Positions 59,868 to 64,000 of a DNA stretch of 64,000 nt are shown in pieces. Made by a program: the position numbers and the translations under genes. The stretch lies in contig JAYQIF010000008.1 in the NCBI GenBank assembly GCA_038141525.1, forward strand, positions 434,001-498,000, read 5' to 3'. The notes beneath the pieces were generated by a model. The model had not been told where the DNA came from, did not search any database, and worked only from the letters and a program-made list of their open reading frames with translations. Positions within the stretch are counted from its first letter, which is position 1. Every line of letters begins with the position of its first letter. This stretch comes from BACL21 sp038141525. Its GTDB lineage: Bacteria; Bacteroidota; Bacteroidia; Flavobacteriales; Flavobacteriaceae.

Positions 59868-62800
59868 ATGAGAACAAAGTTTAGTGGATTTTTAACGCTT
59901 TTGCTAGCGTTTGTGGTGCAACTCACGTTCGCACAACAAAAAACTGTCTCCGGTACGGTGTTGGATGAGACCAACCTACCGCTTCCAGGAGTTAACGTTA
60001 TTGCCAAAGGGACTACAAATGGGGTTCAAACAGATTTCGATGGTAACTATACGATTGAAGTAAGTGTTGGAGAGACTCTAGTTTTTAGTTACGTAGGCTA
60101 CAAAAATGTCGAGATGCCTGTGACGGCAACGTCATCTGACATGTCTTTTTCACTCGAGCTTGATGCTTCTGTCCTCAACGAGGTGGTAGTAACAGGTTTT
60201 GCGGTGAAGAAAGAAAAGAAGGCATTGGGTTATTCCGTTTCTTCGATTCAATCCGAGTCGATTAAAGAAAGCCCTCAAACAGATTTAACGCGGGTACTAA
60301 CAGGTAAAGCCGCGGGTATTAATATTACCACACAGAATGGTATGTCGGGTTCAGCGAACAAAGTAGTGATTCGTGGAACCAATTCCTTTACGGGAGACAA
60401 CAATGCCTTGTACGTTATTGATGGTGTACCAATCAGTAATGACACAAATCAGGCTGGTAATTTCGTCGATGGTAATATGGGGTCTAGCCGATCTTTTGAT
60501 ATTGACCCTAACAACATTGAGCGTGTCGATATTCTTAAAGGTCTTGCCGCAACCACATTGTACGGAACTCAAGGGCGTAACGGGGTAATCCTGATTACTA
60601 CCAAGAGTGGTAGTGGAGCAGATCGCAATGCCAAGCAAGAAATCGAAGTTTCCTCTTCTTTGTTCGTAAATGAAGTTTCCATCCTACCAGATTATCAAAA
60701 CCGATTTGGTGGTGGATTCGATCAAGCATTCGGATGGTTCTACAGTAACTGGGGTCCTGGTTTTTACCGTGATGGCCTCGGAGGATGGGGATCAGATCCA
60801 TCGTTTGACGCAAACGGAACCGTAGCTCACCCTTATTCTACGTCAAACTTCCTGGCGACAAATTATCCTGATTATCAGGCCCAATTTGAAGGTCAACGAT
60901 ACGATTGGAAACCGCGTAACAGTGTGAATGAGTTCTTCCGCAAAGGTTTAGCGCGTAACATTTCTGTTAACGCACGAGGTCGTAGCGAAGACGGCAAGTA
61001 CGGATACGGTATGGTGTTCAGTAACCTCGATGAAGACGGGTTCACACCAGGAAACAACGTAAAGCGTAGTAACTTAACGTTATCCGGAGATGCCAAACTA
61101 AACAACAAATTTAGCATTAGAGGGTCCATGACCTACACCAACACCAATCTTAAAACCCCTCCTGTTGCAGCGAGTTTTGGATCGAGTACCTTCGGTGCTG
61201 GTTCTTCAGTGTTTGGTGATTTGTTCTACACGCCGAGAAGTATCGACTTTTTCGAGCTTCCTTTTGAGCTGCCTGATGGTGGTAGTGTTTATTATCGTCA
61301 AGACAACGCGATTCAGCACCCTCTCTGGACGGTGAAAAACGCGCGCTTCAGTCAATTGGTTAATCGCGTTAATGGTTTCGCCAATATTTCTTACGACATC
61401 TCTGATAAGTTCAACGTGTTCTACCAAGCGAGTATCGATAACTACACCGAGAACGCTGTAGATCGTCAAAATCGTGGTGGTGTCACTGGTAATATCAATA
61501 CAGACCGTGGCTTCTACGAGACCGTATCAACAACAAACACCATTTACGATCACAGAGTTGTCTTTTCTGGGAATAATTTCTCGTTCCTTGATGATAAGGC
61601 CAATATGAGCTTCACCGTTGGTGCCACTTCAAACAGCATCAATTACAGCAGTTTTGGAATGAGAAGTACAGATCAGCAGGTATTCGGTTTCTTTGATCAC
61701 TCAGGATATACTGAGCGATTCCAGTCAGAATTCAAACAGCGCCGTAATATTGTTGGGGTGTTTGGTCAAATGTTGTTAGACTACGACAACTACCTCTTCG
61801 TGAACTTGTCTGGTAGAAATGACTGGGTTTCTAACTCAATTGAGAATTCATTATTCTACCCATCTGCAAGTGTTTCGTTTGTGCCAACAAGTGCAATTGA
61901 AGGTTTGTCCTCAGACAATGGGATTAAGTACCTTAAATTACGTGCGGGGTACGGAACATCAGCGAACTTTGTAACGGGTTATCCAACAGTAACTCTAGTA
62001 TCATTGAATCCTCAAGCCTGGAACGATGGAAACTCGGACATTACCTCTAACACAACAACAAGTACTATCGGTAACCGTGCGATTCGTCCAGAACTTTTCG
62101 AGGAAATCGAGTTTGGAGCTGAAGGTAATCTTTTCAATCGTTTAACGTTTGACGTTTCATATTTCGAAAGAACAACAAACGACTTGATTGTAGAAAACCA
62201 GCCTATTCCAACCAGTACTGGTGCATCCTTTATCGACAACAACATCGGTGAGGTTCAATCAACAGGTATCGAAGCTGACTTCGGACTTAACGTGGTTAAA
62301 TCCATGGATAATGGATTTGATTGGAAAGTTAATGTAAACTACACCACTTTCGAAAGTGAAGTAATTAGCCTAGGACAAGATACCGAGCAAGTTGTTTACG
62401 CAGGGTTTACGAACCTTGGTAACTTTGCTACTGTCGGTGATCCTCTTGGAGCAATGTACGGATCACGTGTTGCACGTGATGCTAATGGCAACCTACTTGT
62501 TGACGCCGCAGGTAACTACATTCCTGAGACGACTACTGAAGATGGTTTGGTTCCAAAAATCGGTGATGCCAACCCAGATTTTGTCATGAACTACATCACG
62601 ACAATGAGCTATAAAGGACTGTCACTAAGTGCACAATTCACACACGTTTCTGGTGGTGACATTTACTCTACGTATGTAGGTTCGCTTCTTGGTCGTGGTC
62701 TCACCACAGATACAGAAGATCGTCTTGGAACTTATATCTTGGATGGTGTAAGTGCCGATACAGGACTTCCAAACAATGTTCAAATTAACAACTCAGATTT

Positions 62801-63107
62801 CTACTTCTCAAATGGATTTGCGAGTCCAGCTGATGAGCTTCAGGTATATGATGCTTCAGTTGTTCGCTTACAAGAAGTTTCCTTGGCCTACGCGCTGAGT
62901 TCTAAACTACTTGAAAACACTCCATTTGGATCAGTAAGCTTTAAATTCAGTGGTTTCAACCTCTGGTATGACGCTTACAACACTCCTGATGGAATCAACT
63001 TTGATCCAAACGTATCTGGTCTTGGTGCTGGTAACGGAGCTGGATTTGATTTCTTGACAGGTCCAAGTAGCAAGAGATATGGATTTAGCGTTAATGCGAC
63101 ATTTTAA
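59868..63107 (+). CDS. SusC/RagA-family TonB-linked outer membrane transporter
   Basis: TonB-dependent importer of 1079 residues. Order: signal peptide MRTKFSGFLTLLLAFVVQL...FAQ, a carboxypeptidase-like beta domain (VLDETNLPLPGVNVIAKG), a plug (TGKAAGINITTQNGMSG; VVIRGTNSF; LYVIDGVPISN), and a large barrel ending RYGFSVNATF. The start is the ATG at 59868; earlier codons in the frame are upstream sequence. It is immediately followed by the SusD partner, as in nutrient-uptake pairs for glycans or peptides. No glycanase or peptidase is visible nearby, so the substrate is unknown. Frequent AAC, TTC and CGT codons suggest high expression. Confidence 0.95.
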   Translation: MRTKFSGFLTLLLAFVVQLTFAQQKTVSGTVLDETNLPLPGVNVIAKGTTNGVQTDFDGNYTIEVSVGETLVFSYVGYKNVEMPVTATSSDMSFSLELDASVLNEVVVTGFAVKKEKKALGYSVSSIQSESIKESPQTDLTRVLTGKAAGINITTQNGMSGSANKVVIRGTNSFTGDNNALYVIDGVPISNDTNQAGNFVDGNMGSSRSFDIDPNNIERVDILKGLAATTLYGTQGRNGVILITTKSGSGADRNAKQEIEVSSSLFVNEVSILPDYQNRFGGGFDQAFGWFYSNWGPGFYRDGLGGWGSDPSFDANGTVAHPYSTSNFLATNYPDYQAQFEGQRYDWKPRNSVNEFFRKGLARNISVNARGRSEDGKYGYGMVFSNLDEDGFTPGNNVKRSNLTLSGDAKLNNKFSIRGSMTYTNTNLKTPPVAASFGSSTFGAGSSVFGDLFYTPRSIDFFELPFELPDGGSVYYRQDNAIQHPLWTVKNARFSQLVNRVNGFANISYDISDKFNVFYQASIDNYTENAVDRQNRGGVTGNINTDRGFYETVSTTNTIYDHRVVFSGNNFSFLDDKANMSFTVGATSNSINYSSFGMRSTDQQVFGFFDHSGYTERFQSEFKQRRNIVGVFGQMLLDYDNYLFVNLSGRNDWVSNSIENSLFYPSASVSFVPTSAIEGLSSDNGIKYLKLRAGYGTSANFVTGYPTVTLVSLNPQAWNDGNSDITSNTTTSTIGNRAIRPELFEEIEFGAEGNLFNRLTFDVSYFERTTNDLIVENQPIPTSTGASFIDNNIGEVQSTGIEADFGLNVVKSMDNGFDWKVNVNYTTFESEVISLGQDTEQVVYAGFTNLGNFATVGDPLGAMYGSRVARDANGNLLVDAAGNYIPETTTEDGLVPKIGDANPDFVMNYITTMSYKGLSLSAQFTHVSGGDIYSTYVGSLLGRGLTTDTEDRLGTYILDGVSADTGLPNNVQINNSDFYFSNGFASPADELQVYDASVVRLQEVSLAYALSSKLLENTPFGSVSFKFSGFNLWYDAYNTPDGINFDPNVSGLGAGNGAGFDFLTGPSSKRYGFSVNATF

Positions 63108-63125
63108 TCTAATAAAACACGTACA

Positions 63126-64000
63126 ATGAAAAATATAAGTAAATTATTTACCTACGTTCTTCTAGCTGCTGGATTGGTGTTTACATCATGTGAAACCACA
63201 GATCTAGATTTGTTAGACGATCCTAACAACGTAACCCAAGATAAGGCGAGCTTAGATCGCTTTATGACCGCCATCCAATTGGACTTCACAAGCTTTATGC
63301 GACAAATGGGTGGGAATGGTGCTGCACTAACGCGTATCAACTACATGTTTGGCCGTACCTACACTAACAACTATCAGCCAGTAGCCTTAAATGGCGAATG
63401 GAGTCTGGCCTACAGAGGTATGTTCTCGGATATGGCCTCAGCCGAATCTATTGCACAAGCCAATGGTGACAACAAGCATTTAGGTATCATGCGTATCCTT
63501 AAGGCCTACACCTTGATTACTCTTGTGGATGCATTTGGAGATGTTCCTTACAGCCAAGCCACTGATCCTTCTGCGTTCCCTGCTCCTTCTGTAGATCCAG
63601 GAGAAGAGGTCTATGCAGCCGCTATCGATTTGTTAAACGAAGGGATTGACTATTTAGGTCAGCCTGGTGATAACTTAGAAAATGACTTTTTCTATGACAA
63701 TGAATTTGGTAAGTGGACAAAACTCGCCAACACCGTGAAAATGGTAGCCTTTTTGAACACAGGCAATACCTCTGGATTCAATGGTATCGTAAACTCAGGA
63801 AATTACATCAACTCGACAGCTGATGACTTCCAGTTCCAATACGGTACTAACGAAACCAATCCAGATACGCGTCATCCTTCTTACAATGGAAACTATAACG
63901 TGACCGGTACCGGTCCTTACCAATCAGTATGGCTGATGGGTACCATGCTTGACTTGGGTGACCCACGTATGCGTTACTATTTCTATCGTCAGAGTGATTG
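63126..64000 (+). CDS. SusD/RagB-family nutrient-binding lipoprotein, 3' end cut by window
   Basis: It begins with a lipoprotein signal, LLAAGLVFTSC, followed by ETTDLDLLDDPNNVTQDKA. Recognisable SusD-type helical segments follow (LGIMRILKAYTLITLVDAFG, DVPYSQA, GKWTKLANTVKMVAFLN). It resembles the SusD-like group annotated as nutrient-binding outer-membrane lipoprotein. It starts 18 bases after susC and caps the transporter as the surface-binding lid. About 291 codons are inside the window and the frame is still open at the last base. Confidence 0.92.
   Translation, partial: MKNISKLFTYVLLAAGLVFTSCETTDLDLLDDPNNVTQDKASLDRFMTAIQLDFTSFMRQMGGNGAALTRINYMFGRTYTNNYQPVALNGEWSLAYRGMFSDMASAESIAQANGDNKHLGIMRILKAYTLITLVDAFGDVPYSQATDPSAFPAPSVDPGEEVYAAAIDLLNEGIDYLGQPGDNLENDFFYDNEFGKWTKLANTVKMVAFLNTGNTSGFNGIVNSGNYINSTADDFQFQYGTNETNPDTRHPSYNGNYNVTGTGPYQSVWLMGTMLDLGDPRMRYYFYRQSD

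Noticed and set aside
1..64000. CRISPR array, prophage, insertion sequence, tRNA or rRNA genes
   Set aside because: No direct-repeat/spacer pattern, transposase or integrase frame, or tRNA/rRNA signature was seen on either strand; a tRNAscan and IS search would be decisive.

Overview
The window comes from a Bacteroidota genome, almost certainly a member of the Flavobacteriaceae. Supporting signs are a type IX secretion (type B) sorting domain, a SusC/SusD pair, an ECF sigma/FecR/TonB-receptor cassette with STN and DUF4974 domains, a fused SecDF, promoters of the TTG-N19/20-TAnnTTTG type, and the str-S10-spc-alpha ribosomal gene order ending rpoA-rplQ and followed by carA, eno and gltA. No rRNA, tRNA, CRISPR array, phage gene or insertion sequence was recognised.

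Layout. 1-1.2 kb: end of a FadL/OmpP1-type outer-membrane protein. 1.2-9.6 kb (minus): one giant secreted repeat protein of about 2791 residues with a signal peptide, a CARDB-like segment, about 20 Cys-pair repeats and a T9SS type B C-terminus. 9.7-13.6 kb (plus): folE, cysS, yidD, lgt and a DUF192 lipoprotein. 13.6-25.4 kb (mostly minus): secDF, mdh, an outer-membrane protein, gyrB, queE, a small plus-strand lipoprotein, a TIGR02206 membrane protein, folD and ffh. 25.6-32 kb: two related lipoproteins divergent from an ECF sigma factor, FecR anti-sigma and TonB-receptor cassette. 32-40.6 kb: argS, a CtlX-like hydrolase, an isoprenylcysteine-methyltransferase-like protein, a DDAH-like hydrolase, gltA, eno and carA. 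40.7-57.7 kb (minus): 32 ribosomal and associated genes from rpsL to rplQ. 57.8-64 kb (plus): an Omp85-like protein and a SusC/SusD pair, the last cut by the window end.

Reading-frame quality is the main caution. I count 20 single-base indels and 2 in-frame stops in 11 genes, including gyrB, fusA, ffh, cysS, folD and rplB, which cells cannot normally lose. Most indels lie in short homopolymers, and in every affected gene the corrected length becomes a multiple of three. The simplest reading is consensus error in a draft or metagenome assembly, so I annotate these as single CDSs with the lesion positions given.

The most interesting parts are the giant repeat protein, which holds a 1.5 kb internal duplication and a trimeric super-repeat; a two-way hairpin with a T-run between rpsJ and rplC; the sigma/FecR/receptor cassette beside tandemly repeated surface lipoproteins; and two guanidino-group hydrolases beside argS. 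I see no clearly undescribed multi-gene defence or mobile system; most of the window is conserved housekeeping DNA. There is no gene-free stretch over 300 bases; the longest is 976-1226.
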